Source: Bombardia bombarda
Lineage: Eukaryota; Ascomycota; Sordariomycetes; Sordariales; Lasiosphaeriaceae
Length of the DNA stretch: 64,000 nt
Direction: 5' to 3'
NCBI GenBank assembly: GCA_030512295.1
Contig: JAULSR010000006.1
Coordinates: forward strand, 1,550,001 to 1,614,000
The notes under the pieces are model-generated. The model made no database searches. It was not told the DNA's origin and saw only the letters and a list, made by a program, of their open reading frames with translations. Numbering within the stretch: position 1 is the first letter of the stretch; each line of letters begins with the position of its first letter. The position numbers and the translations under genes are program-made. Shown here in pieces: positions 43,235 to 55,965 of the stretch.

Positions 43235-46200
43235 TCAAGGATGATGCTGCATACTATGCGGATGCTGATACTGATGATGCTGCTGCTGCGGATGTTGTTG
43301 TTGTTGCGAGTGTACCTGCTGCGCCTGCTGCTGTTGCTGAACATGCATCGGCGGCATCGACATGGGCATCTGTGCCTGCATCGGCATCGACATGGGCATC
43401 TGCTGCGGCATCGACATGGACATCGACATAGGCATCTGCTGCGGCGGCTGGTACTTCATCGGCGGCAACGCTATATTCCCATCAATCGGCGTCCCAGGCG
43501 CTTGCATCGTGCCCGGACCGGGCAGCATCGTCGGCGTGATGGGAGGCGGCGGCTGTGGCATGCTGGTGGGCTGGGGCATGCTGGGCGGTCCACCACCACC
43601 ACCACCGCTACTATTCGTGCTCGAAAAGCTCCCGCCCGAATGCGCATCCATCACATCACCACCCGTGCCGCGCGACCAAAACTCCCGTTCTATACCTTCG
43701 AGGATGCGCATGTCGATGGCCAGCGCGCTGGTCGGTTGCGAGATGATCTTGAAAAAGGCAATCGTCCTGATGAAGAGCTCGTGCAGGAGCTGCCCGTCGA
43801 CATAGCGGCCCAGCGTCGGGTCCTTGTAGACTGCTGCTAGCGTGAGGAGGTTGCCCCATTGGCTGTGTCGTGCAAAACGACATTGTTAGTCTATCATGGT
43901 TTTGAGATGGAATTAAGAGAGAAAGAAATAGCAAGTACGTACGCATGCGCCGTCCCAAACACATTCGTAATCACAAACCGCTTGTCCTCCAGCCCGTGAA
44001 ACGCCCGCGTGCTCTCCACCAGCGCCCGGATCCCCGAGCGCGCATGGCTGATCGAATCCTGCGGGATGTCGTTGGGCGTCCTGATCTCGGGCGTGTAGGT
44101 AGACGAGGTATACCCGCCGCGGTGCTGTTCGCCACCACCGCCATTCCCATTACTACCCGCAGTGGCCGCCGGCGACTCCATCTTGGACGAAGCCGTCTTG
44201 TGGTTCAGCTCGAGGATCTGCCGAATAAACGGCCGGTACGTGATGACCTGCGCGCCCCAGTATTTGGCCCGCAGCCGAGCAGACAAGAGATCCGACGCCG
44301 GGGGGTCCGACAGCGAGAACTTGAACTCGGGCGGCACAAAGCGCATGTCGAGAGACCCTTCAATGTGTCTGATGATGTTCTCTGTCGGCGTGCCGCCCTC
44401 CGAAAGCGGCTGCTGGTTCTCGGGGTTGTACAGCATCTGGTGGATCTGGTTCAGACTCTTGCGCAGGTACAGCTGCGCCAGGTAGCTTTGGAGGATATGC
44501 ACGTCAAAGCCCTGTTCCTGAGCGATCTTGATGTTAGGGTACGGCATGATCTCCTCAAACGCCAGTATGTGAGACTGCGGCAGTGGAAGCTCGGCGATAA
44601 TATCACTATAATCCCGCCCCTGTTAGCTTTCGACTCTCCCATCCAGCCACATCTCGTGGAGTCCTTCAAACCTTTCAAGCTGCAGGCATGTCCAAAAGGC
44701 CAAAACGATTTGGTTATCTGACTTTTCCGTTATCGCATTGATAGTGCCGGGAGCGACCTCTTGCAGCTTCTTATACCGGTTCAGGCTCCTACTCCACAGT
44801 TAGAAATGTTTTCCATGACCCATCAGGAGAATCGTCCCAACTCACGGCCTCATCTTGATCTGCAAAGCCCAGCCGGCTTCCTTGATGTACGCATAACTCT
44901 CCATCACCCTCCCCAGCTGGCCGTGATACAGACCAGCCAAGATATAGGCATGAATATGCCGCAAACTCGTCCCGGCTAGCTGCCCTCCGAGGATATCCGT
45001 AGCATAGGCAAAGTAGTCCAATCCTGGAACCACGTCCATATTCCTCTTCAGGTATGGCATTCCCTTGCCCGGCGGCCCCTGGAACGACGCTCGCCGGCTC
45101 GGACCCGACCGCTCAACTGACTCTTTCGGAGACGGAAGACCACCAGACAGGTGCGAGTGTGGCCCATACGATGGCGGTGATCCCTGTATCGGAGAGGCCG
45201 GATGCCCATTCCGCACCACAGGCGACCCATGCAAGGGGTCACTGACCGGTACAACATCCGGTATCTTCTTGTCCTTGACAAGACACACCTTTCCCAGAGC
45301 CAGAACCAAGAGCACCAGAGCGTTGTTGATCGACCGCTGGAACGACGGTTTCGATTTCGGCTCTGGGCCAGGGGAATCGCCGCCATCCGGGGCCGGAGAC
45401 CGCTTTCTCTTGCCCCCGCCGTCCATCTGCGGCGTCCCCATGACCGAATTCGTCGAAACCCACTTAGCAATCATCTTGCCGGCCTTAGTATTCTGGCGAT
45501 TCAGACTCTGCTGAATACTGTCCAAAAACAGCCTCACCATCGCGTGAAGCTCCTTTGGAATGATCAGCGGGTGCAAGTTCTGGATGTTTTCCTGATAGCT
45601 CTCGACGTATTTCCAGACAGCTCGATCAGAAAAGTCCAACGACTGCAGATTCAACGGGGGCTTCCCGTCAATCGGCCCAGGCGAGCCGCTGATGCCTCCC
45701 CAGCAGTCCGCGGGCGACGGTGCGCCTGCGTCCGAGTAGTCATCCTGCACTTCCATCATGCCCAGATCATGGATGGCTTCCCTGTCAACCCTGCTGCTGT
45801 CGAGGCCCTCACCACGGCCCCAGACTCGAAGCAGACCCCGTCTTTCCTCCTGACGAATGGGGAACTCGTCTACAAACTTGACCTTTTCGGCATCCAAGTA
45901 GCGTTGAACCAAGGTGGAGATGGACTCCCACTTTAGTAAGAGGGCTGCTAATGTCGTGTGGTTGAGCGGGATGGCGGGGACTCCAGGTCGCACGTACGGG
46001 CCCGGCTCTGCCTCCGTCTCGTCCTCCATATCCCGCGTGATTGTCCGGGCCTCCTGGGTTCCTATAGGGGCCGGGTTTCCCGTGACTGTCTCGCCAGGTG
46101 ACGATATATACGAATCTTCACCTGTAGGCCCGCCCGAATCGGCCGAGGCGGGGCGATCGTCATCCTCATCCATAGCTTCATGATGGAGATCAGATGAAGG

Positions 46201-47367
46201 TGCAATGCGCGTAACCGCATCCTCTAACCTCCTGATGCGGTCTTTAAACGAGATAAACTCATTTCTTAAAAACAAAAGGTTGTCGAGAATATCGGCCGCA
46301 ACCTTGTCTTGCCTATGGTCCTCGGGTCAGTGGCGGGCCGGAGCAGCATGAAGGGGTAAACCAGACTTACTGTTTTGGAACAGCTTCTCTATATTTACAC
46401 TCGACCTTCTTTTCTTTACAACTCTTACAAGGCTTCAGCTCGTCGCATTTTGCCTTCAGTTGGCGGCACATATCACAGGCCTGCTTACTCAACCGTTAGC
46501 TTGGCCATTGCGTACCAACGACTATCACACAGAACCCAGCAGACTGACCTGAGATGCCCTCTGCGCCTTGCGCTTCCCCGCGGCTGACGTTATGTGAATC
46601 GGATACGGGAGGTCGCCGTGGGATGGTCCATATGTTGTTGATGTGTAGTCGTAGGGTTGGGTATGCGACAGCGGGGTCTGAGGCGGGTAACTTGGCTGTC
46701 TACCATATAGGGACGCCTGCGAGGCGCTGTCGAAGCTCAGATGCCGCTTATCGTCGATATATGGCTGTGGAGGGAGAGCAGAATGTGGAGTGCCGGGTGT
46801 CATACCATCTGCGGTGCCCGTCGACTGGGTTCTACGTAACCCCGGCAGCGCATCGTCGCCCGGATCCGGCTTGACCATGGGCTCTCTGGGAGTGTAGGCC
46901 GAGTAGGGTGGATGTGCCGGGGATTGTGGATGCGCCGGATGCTGCCCATGCGGCGGCTGGTTGTGCCTGGCGTGTTCTTGCATTGGCGGAAATCTGTCGG
47001 GTTCATGGTGTCGTCGGTCGTCTATAGGTGTCTGTTGCGACTGAGGATGCGGCTGCGGCGGCGGTGGTGGCGGGGGGAGAGGTTCCCCGCCGAGAGGACG
47101 AGGATAAGGGTGCGGTGAGGGTTGTTGTTGTTGCTGCTGTTGCTGCTGCTGTTGATGTTGTTGCTGTTGCTGCTGCTGCTGTTGCTGTTGCTGATGGTGT
47201 TGCTGTTGTTGATATTGTGTCACCGGTGGGGGGTGGTGAGGTATCTGGCTGGTTGTCGGGGATGTAGTGGGATGGAGGAGCGATCGACCAGAGTGGTGCG
47301 CACCGCCCGCTGACCATGAGCCAGCCGACAGACGGAGGCGCTTGGTGTCAGGCGGCGCTTGGTCCAT
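43235..47367 (-). CDS. Zn(II)2Cys6 transcription factor with Gln-rich arms
   Basis: Six exons: 47367-46549, 46480-46371, 46312-44846, 44788-44672, 44605-43943 and 43862-43235, giving 1,267 residues. The zinc cluster is internal and sits almost alone in the 110-nt second exon: ACDMCRQLKAKCDELKPCKS onward, with Cys275, 278, 285, 291, 294 and 301 in C-X2-C-X6-C-X5-C-X2-C-X6-C spacing. A basic linker and coiled coil (ILDNLLFLRNEFISFKDRIR) follow and suggest dimer binding to DNA. The middle (about 560-1060) has the fungal-specific transcription-factor homology region (LSYL-type helices, LESDIIAELPLPQSHILAFE). Exon 1 is poly-Gln/Pro rich, and the C-terminus has Met-Pro-Met-Ser and Gln repeats, typical of activation regions. 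The regulated genes cannot be told from sequence. A nearly 11-kb gene-free region lies upstream. Confidence 0.93.
47119..47218. repeat. CAG/CAA tract encoding poly-Gln in the transcription factor
   Basis: On the minus strand this is a run of CAG and CAA codons with a few His codons, encoding about 30 Gln in the first exon. Mixed codons suggest selection for glutamine rather than pure repeat slippage. Confidence 0.95.
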
Positions 47368-49790
47368 ACTGGATATTATATATGTACATAAATATCGTTA
47401 ACACCAGAGAGTGGCCGAAGCGGGTTCAGACAATACAACAGACAGGCGGCAGCGGTAGTGGCCCATGGACAGTCAGAGCTGTGGCAACACCATGGGATTT
47501 CCCAAAGATGCCCGCCTCGAGAAAAGCCGGGGAGCTTGCAGGGAGCTGCAGGCTCGAATTCTGATGCGTGCACAACCGACGGAACAAGCTCAAAGTGTGC
47601 GCGGAGTCATGGGATGGGCAGGTTCGGTGGATGAGTGAGGAAGCTGCTTATTGGCCTGGGATGGCATACAGCAGAGCCGTGAGCCGTGTCTGGGTCTGGG
47701 AGGGGGGATTTGACCGAAAGACGATCCAGCAGCGGAGGACGCCCCCTGAGCCTAGCCTTTTCGCCTCACCTAGCTCACGTCACCAAAGCTGAGCCAAAGC
47801 AGTTGGGCAGCAATGATCCACGAGCTCGTGCGCGTACACGGTGCGCGCTTTGGATTTGGGTGGTGGGCGGAGAGTGGGGATGTTGAAAAGCCAGAGCTCG
47901 GTTGAAGGGTATGTACGGGTCCGGCAGCCCGGCAGTGGAAGGTCGGGTAGGGCAGGTCAGGTCGGGCAAGATGATGTACTTGGACGCCAGCCTTCTCCCG
48001 CGCCTTCTTTTTCTCCTCTGTTTTCTCTGCTGTCTTTCCCCCCTGTCTTCCTTCTTCTCTCTTCTTCACTCTTCTCGGGCGCAGCAGGAGCTCGCCTATG
48101 CCCAAAAATACAACAACCGACAGAGGTGAGGAAGGCTGCTAGGTGCGGATGTGTAATCGACAAGTTCCCCAAAGCTGGAGATGGCAGATAGCAATGGAAG
48201 GGACAGGGCCCGGCGGGCTCTGGGAAAGGGCCAATTGGGGTAGGTAATCTGGGTGGAGGGCACGCTTCCCAACCCTGTCAAGCACGTCTCATCCAGAACC
48301 TGGGCAGAGCCGGGGTGGTGGAGAGCTAGGTCTTGTCGATGGACAATCAGAGGCGCGCAAGCGAGTGGGCCTCGACAGCTTGCTCGGTCCGGGGGTAGGG
48401 GGGGCCTGGGTGTGTTAGGACAGGGTATGGGAATGGGTGGGTGGGTGTGCCTTCAGGGTGCCTCTGGGTTTGCTCTCGGTCGATGTCAAAGGTCGAGGTC
48501 GAGGTCGTCGAACCGCCCCCTGTCAATGCCAGCAGGCCCGCCCCCAGCAGCAGCACAGCAGCAGCAACAACAGCAACAGTACGTAGCGGTAGCGACAGCA
48601 GCAGCAGCACGCGTCTGTGCTTGCTTATTACCAGCTGTGGGTGAGGGTGGACTGGCGGCTTACTGTTTCCCGCCGCAGTTGGATTTGCGGGGAAAGCTGG
48701 GACCTTCGGGGGTCCAGAAGAGCAAGCAAGCAAGCAAGCAAGCAGGCTTGAGGCAGGTCAACCTGGAAGCTGGGGCCGCGCAGCAGGCAGTGGTGTGAGT
48801 GAGTGACAACGATGGCCAAGACAAGTGTCTGCGCCAGCCAGGATGGTAGCCAGTAAAACTAGTAGCGCATTCACCAAGACAATGACCCTTTCTTGTTCGA
48901 GACAGGCAAACCGCAGAGTCGGGAGACGGACGAAAGCAACCAACCCTTGAACCCACAGCGGTGGGAGTTGTGCGACGTGGGCGGCGAGGGGGTGGTCTGG
49001 CGTGGACTGCGAACTGCGGAGAATCCAAGTTGGCGCACGGCGCGCGCGCAACGGGATGTGATGGCGAGCAACGCTTTGGCGTAGGTGGCGTCCCGCGAGG
49101 TACAAGATCGAGAGGCTCTCCTGGGTACGAAGTACGAATACCAGACGAACAGACAGGTAGATAAATAGACAGGCAGCGATTCTACTGGTGCAATACAATG
49201 AAAACCTAGGACCTGAGAACGGTAGACCGCGGATACCAATGTCGGGTGACGAGAACGATACGCGCCATACATGACACACAGTATATACGGGATACACCGT
49301 ATATAAAAAAGGGCGCTACTGCGGGCGACCGCGCAGAAGGAAGCTCTGTTTGGGCCCTGCCACCTGGGAGGGGAGGAACTGGTCAGACTGGGGGAGACGT
49401 CAAACACATGGAAGCCTCGACGCCTCTCAAGAAGCTGCTCGGAAATCGAAGGGCCACCAGCGATAAAGCGCCGTACAAGCTCAGGCGTAGTAAGTAAGGG
49501 GAGGGGGGTGCTTAATTGGCAACCTTCCCAGTCGCTCGAGGTTGCATGGCCGCCATGGCGAGCTTGCCAGTTGAGTGAGGGGTGGCCCTTGGGGAAGGGA
49601 TTGCGACGACAGGGATTGGTTCCGCCCTTTTTCTCAGCTAGTTTTGCGGTTGGACTTTGGGCTGGTCGACGGATAGTTATTGCCAGTCGATACCCAGACA
49701 GAGGAACACATGTATCGCCAATCCGACGTGTACCTCCACGAGGGTACTTGACATGTACATGGAGTTCGTTCGTTTCCACACACAGTTGCA

Positions 49791-49820
49791 GCACACCGCA
49801 GCACACCGCAGCACACCGCA
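49791..49820. repeat. 10-bp direct repeat GCACACCGCA, three copies
   Basis: Three perfect tandem copies, flanked by related GCAGTTGCA and GCAGTGCGG sequence. Intergenic. Confidence 0.95.
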
Positions 49821-51314
49821 GTGCGGTCCGTCTTGATAATGTACCTAGCGCGCTGGCGCTGGCAGCCACTGGCCATTGAGACTGGATTTCGATGAGCGAG
49901 CGGGCGGGCGGGCGGTGGGCAACCCTCTGGCTGGGAGTGGAATACCAAGCCATCTTGCCCGTTCTGGTGTACCCATTCACCTGGGACCGCGTGCGAACCA
50001 GGGAGGGATGCCACCGATTCATGGCCTATTAATCCCGTAGTAAATGACCACCACTGACTGGCCTTCCTGTGTAGGAGGTCGGTCAGCTTGAACAGGACGG
50101 CAAAGCGACGCCATCACGGCCGCGAAAGGGCCATCTATCCCCACGCACGCACACAATCAATCAATCAATCAATGCTAATCACAAGTAAGCAACGGTCAAG
50201 ACGGTTGATGATGTTGTTGGCCTGGGTAGTGGCCCCCCCTCTCCCTCCACATCTTTCCGCCCGACGTTGCTGACGACAGCGAGCGGCAGAGAGGAGCGTG
50301 ACAAAAGAGAGGCTGGGCTGGGTGTGAGAAAAAGCGACGAGCATAGCAAGTACGACAGACAGAACTTACCAACCACAACCAGCGCTGTGCAGCCAGTGAA
50401 CCGCACAATGTACCTTGCACTGACGTGCTGGGATTCGGGATTGATCAGACCCGACATGGTCCAGGATCTTGGGAAAAGAGAGTGCGCTGCGCTGCGCCCA
50501 GGACAGGCCAGGCAGGCACACCCAAGCAAACTGAAATGCCAGCCATGGCCCATGGCCATCCATCTATCGGCTTTCCAGGCTGTGAGTGGGGCTCGCTGGG
50601 AAAGGCAGGCTCAACCAGGGTGCGCTCCTCGATTGTCGGGTGGGTCCCCAAGTCCAAGCATGGGGCAAGGTCCGGGTTGAGGGTCAGAAAATTTGGGTTT
50701 AAAATGGGCGGCGACTCGGCGACGACGCGATGCCCGACGCTCATTGGTCCCCAGGCCCCGAATCTAGGGTTTACCACTTCCACCAGCATGGGCCCAACAA
50801 GCAAAAGCAAAGGGCCCCATCCAGATGCTCGGATCGGCGCTTTGCACCAGGCCCCGTTAAGGAAAAGCGCTACTGTTCTGGCCCGCTGTTTTACCCACTT
50901 ATGAGAGCAATAATACGGGTAATATTATAATAACGGGCCCGTCCTCTTGTCGTACGGAAATCCCAATCGCGCCTAAAAAGCTACCTTACCTGGTTATCAT
51001 CGGTCGGCAGGTCGGTCGTTCTCCCCCAAGCCAGCCTGGTCCTTCACCCACTCCCACCTATGGAAACAGCACCCGGGAGCATGTTCGATAAGAGAGGCAT
51101 CCTGTTCGTATATCACCGTCCCATTCTCTCTTCCTTGAAACGTGACAGTTGCAACGCGAGGGAGCACTGGGACGGAGGCTAGCCAGCAATCACCAAAGGG
51201 CAAGAATAACGGGCCCAACAATAGATGATCTCCGATGAGGAGGAAGGCTTGGAAAATGGAGGGCCAGCCTCTTTTACCGGGGGGGCACAGCACCGCACTG
51301 CACTGCACTGCACC

Positions 51315-51359
51315 TCAGTCAGTCAGTCAGTCAGTCAGTCAGTCAGTCAGTCAGTCAGT
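51315..51359. repeat. (CAGT)11 microsatellite preceded by CACTG repeats
   Basis: Eleven CAGT units, directly preceded (about 51293-51313) by four CACTG pentamers. Intergenic. Confidence 0.97.
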
Positions 51360-51589
51360 TGATAAGCACGATAGCGTATTCGTCAGAACGCGCACCCCTC
51401 TCTCTCTGTGTCAGGTCGCACCCGAGCGTCCATCTTCCCGAGCGAGCATGGTCCCGAGCGTGAGTCCGTCCCTCCGTGCCCGGTAATAAGGGACGACAAT
51501 GGCAATGACGAACAATTGCCGTTGCCGTTTGTCGACGACGCCAGGCTCAGGTCACCGCCTTTTTCTCCATTCCATAGCTCGAGATCCCC

Positions 51590-51621
51590 TTTTTTTTTTT
51601 TTTTTTTTTTTAAAAAAAAAA
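51590..51621. repeat. T22-A10 homopolymer junction
   Basis: Twenty-two T are followed at once by ten A. The central T10A10 is a perfect palindrome with no loop. Intergenic; the length could include assembly uncertainty. Confidence 0.95.
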
Positions 51622-54600
51622 CGCACTGCATCGTCGGCATGAACCGAGCAGAGATTCTCCGGCTTTCCCTGGGGGACATATTCTACGCTAGAAGCTAATC
51701 TTTCCATGCTAGACCCTCCTGGGTCAAGCTGGGGCCTCAGCCGTAATCAAACATGACCAATCAAATATGGACGCACCCCCAGAGCGGAGTGAGTGTTTGC
51801 AAAAGGACTTTTTGAACCAGCTTGCAAGCTGATCTCGTCTTCCTTCAATCCTTCTTTCATATTCCATGGAAGCTATACTGTTGTTGTAATAATGGATCAG
51901 ACCGCTCCCGTTTGTCCGAGCGGATTTGCCCTTCCCTGCTGTTTGGCTGTAGCGTTGAATAAGCAATGGGAAGATTTATGCGCTTAAGAAGGTGTTAAGG
52001 GTTAGGGTTTTGACGATCCAATCTCGTGCCGCTCGCTAAAATAACACTGTGCATTACGCCAGTGCCAGTGCCAGTGTCAATGCCGCCTGTCACTGTATGT
52101 AATGTATGGGATACACAGTGCCCCGAGAGAGGTGACACAAAACAGTGTCCAACACGCGAAATCTCGTCGTTTCTTTTCCCCGCCCCAAGCGCCCCCAAAC
52201 TAAGCTCCGCCAAAAGGCGCCATGCGAATCTTGCTGCCACTCGCTCGACGCTTTGTGACCCCCGATTTTGTCTCACAAGATCCGATTTGTCTCTGATATT
52301 TTCCCTTTCACATCTCTAAAAGTGCCGAACGGGTTTTGGTTGGGCGTTGTGCGTGCGTGGGTCGCCAGAGAGAGCAAGTTTTTGAGTGAGCCACTCAGCC
52401 AAGTGAGCAAGCACATGCAGAACCCGTCGCGTCTTCGAGCTGTCACGGGAATTGTCACCTATGTCACCTATGTTCCCAAAAGGGCATGAACCAATGGCAA
52501 TCATAGGCCAGGTCAAACCATGCCCAATATTGAAGAAGAAGCATTTGACCCCCCCTTGTCCATTGAAACAAAGGACAGAGGCCAACGTTCCCATCGGGCG
52601 ACAGGTCCCAATGCTCCCCATGATTCCGAACGTGAATCTCACACCGAGCGGCACGGCCCTTGTTTTTATTCGGTCGATGTTGAGCCGAATATCGTCATCA
52701 TGGCCTGATTCTTGTTTGATGGAACGGACGGGCCCAAATCCAATAACTCTCATCGTGGACTCGATCAAGGACCAACACGTTCGAGCCTGCCTTTCAGACT
52801 TCCAGGTTAGGTGCGAGTATCCAGCGATATTTGCCATACTGTGTAGATAGGCAAGCTGATGGGCCAAGGAGACAAGGTCGGTACGAATATCTCGGATCAG
52901 ATATCAAAAACCCCAACTTGTCCGAATTCAACCTTGTTTTATGACTATCGGCCGTCCTTGTCCGAGGTGGCCATCATCACATCGCATTGCTACCCGACGA
53001 AACTCAACCCACACTAACAGGTCTAGACGCAGGAATGTTGCCATTGCCGTCTTGCATTTCAAGTCCTCTCCTTCGTACCTGACCCTCAGGGCTAGGTTAG
53101 GTAAACTGACTCCGGGATGCCGAGCTCTGCATTGATTCAACGTCTTTACTTAGCATCAACGCGCTCAATATTTGCCAGTACCTGGATAAAAAGAGGAAGG
53201 CCACAAGAAAGCAAGTGCCGACCGATGCACTGTTGCAACGAGAGCCTCAGATGATACTGGGGCTGACTATGCCACATGCTGCTCGATGCTGCTCACTGCT
53301 TTCGGCGACACTTTGGGGGGGAACTGAGTGAGGGAGCAGAGGAGAGAAGTGTGGCCTATCACTCTCGTTTCATCACGACGACCAACCGACCTTATTGGGT
53401 TGACGATCGGCGCCTGCAACGTGAGGAACGAATGACAATTTATGGGGCCAGACAGCCACGAACAAGCCCGCTCGGGAAAAGCCAATTATCGGGAATGACA
53501 ACGACCACCCACCAGAGAAGAGAACCAGTTGGGGTGCAACGGTGATTGGCAACGCTGATACGGCTTGACTGACAGCCGGCCTTGGGGTGGCTAAGTCCAG
53601 CGATATGGTGGTTGCCCGCCATGACGGTTACCTTGGTTATTTCCTCACGCCCGAGGACTCTTGAATGCCTGCTAATAAATGCCTGTGATTAACACGGGGT
53701 CATATTATGCGGTTGGGGAGGACCAAGAGCGTGGGGTTAAGTAACCCAGTACGAATATCCGTACTGGTTATGGTAGGTTCGTTCGTTCCAGTCCTTCCCA
53801 TGATGATCCATCTGGCCATCCCATGCCATCGCTATATGTAGTTACTACCTTAGTTAACCCGTTCCCCTCTTCAAATCCCCGCCATGCCCCAAAAAGCATG
53901 GACCCTCACGTTTCTCTCCTCCCCACTTATCAACCACCACCCATCCCATCATGGGAAACGAACCAAGTTTCCGACTCGGGGCTGCCCTTGCCGATAAAAG
54001 GCAACGGGCATTCGTACCGTGGACGGAGGGGAGTACAGCTTCGTACCTCTACATGGGCTAAACCGCATACCCATAGTGAGTGGCACACACACCACTACCA
54101 CTGCCACCACCACAGCGGCAGGGAATTATTTATTGGGTATCAAAGTCGGTAGAAGGGTAGCACTACCTGCAAGGCTGACGGACGACATCTGCCCCGACGC
54201 CCCTTTCTCCTCCAAACGTCTCAAAAAGAGTGTGGTGCTTGTCGGTTTGATGGGGACTTCTCGTCTCCGACTCTCCAACTCCCAACTCCGCACCTACCCT
54301 ACACCACCACACTACCAATATGGGCTAACACGTAACGGGCCTCCATTCCAAATCCTACATCATTTTGTGCCTTTCTTTTTTCTCATTGCTTTTTTTTCAG
54401 TTGATCGTCCATTGGGCCCCTTCACAACCCATCCCCTTTTTTTTTTTCATCTCACTCTTCGCTTCAATTCTTCAGAGCTAGACTCCCACCAGCCGCCATC
54501 ACCGCCGCCACGGGCGCCCAAACGCAAGCCACGGCAGTTGGGAGAAGCGGTTGTGCGTCGTCGAGTCGTCTTGGCTACGCGGTCACTCATGCAGCCAACT

Positions 54601-55894
54601 TGACGTTAGCGCCGCCCATCAGTATTCTAGTTGGCTTATAGGTAAAACAATTACTACCAGGTCAGTTCGTCTGTGGGTTACCGAAACGACGAAAAAGGGA
54701 TTTGGGAGACAGCACGGCTTGGCACCAGCTGCACTGCACTTTTTCACCCCAGGTCCAGGACCCCGAACCGTCGCGGATCCAAACATGAAATTTGAACACA
54801 TGGTGATCTTTGTGATCTTCGCATATGAAGCACAGCTTTTGGATTAGCAGCCCTTTGACCATGACTGCTTATCGACGACGGCGTCTTCAGGCCAGTGTGG
54901 CTAATATACTGAAGTACCCTGATGATGCCCTACGGTACTATCATCTTAACTAACCCTAGCCCAGAATGGGGAAGCCGAGGTGAATAATACCCTGTCCCTG
55001 ACTCCCCAGGTGTCCAGTTGACGGCGACGGCGGCGGCGGCGAGTCAGATCAGCCTCCCATCTGGCCATCTGGCCAAGAACTTGGTTCGGCTCTCTCTCGT
55101 ACTCGTATCTACGTATCTCAATCGTCTATCGATTGCGGGAGTTAGTTAGTGTGTGCGTATACATTACCACACATGGGAGCGGTGAGTATCCGTACATCAA
55201 TCAGGATAGATCCGTTTATTTAGGTAGTGTTGATGATGGCCCACCTCAGCTCTGTCAAGCCGCTGCTACTTTACCTAGGTCGACAGGGGAGCGAGGTACG
55301 CTACCCGCAACGCAATGGTAACTCGCCATGCGATGCGGGGAGGCCGACGACTAACAATCTGACAAGTTCAACTCAAAGTTGGAAAAAACAGTCGATAGAA
55401 CACGCCACAAGATGGGAACATGCTGGAGTACGCTGGAGCAGATACTCCGGTCAAAAAGTAGCTAAAATACCTGGCTGCTGGTTATCTCGCTGTTGTTGTT
55501 GTAACCAAAGCAAACGATATTTCCACAGTAGGTATGACAGCTACTGCGTAAGCAAATAATCGAATCGAGCAAAAGTCGGTATGAACACTTGCCTACCCTA
55601 CTGGTGTTTATGTATGTCTTATTCCAAGTCATGCCATGCTATGCTATGCCATGTATGAGCGAGCCACCTCACTCACTCACCCACCACCCCGCTCGTTGCC
55701 CAGCTCTCCAACTTTGGTGCCTGCCTACTTGAGCGCCCACTGCATGGAACCAAAGGAAGAAGCACCTTCTCCTATCTACCTTCTAGGTTTAGCCGTGAGG
55801 AGGCTTGATGTCTCTTTCTTTTCTTTTTCAACAACAATTACATATGACATCCCTATTCTGGAAGCTCTCTCCGGACATCATCAATTGCATTGGC

Positions 55895-55895
55895 C

Positions 55896-55934
<39 letters not shown>

Positions 55935-55965
55935 TAGACAGACAGACAGACAGACAGACCGACAG
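55895..55965. repeat. (GACA)n microsatellite, about 17 units
   Basis: About seventeen GACA/CAGA tetranucleotides with one GATA interruption and a GACC change near the end. Intergenic. Confidence 0.97.

Noticed and set aside
48871..50022. 383-codon ATG-started open frame on the minus strand
   Set aside because: The translation is rich in Arg, Ser, Cys and Trp with no domain, no membrane pattern and no plausible intron structure, and includes short DNA repeats read through. In a GC-rich 11-kb gap a frame this long can occur by chance. Expression data would be needed to revive it.
52316..52867. 183-codon minus-strand open frame in the gene-free region
   Set aside because: No recognisable domain, no splice context, and composition does not differ from surrounding noncoding sequence.
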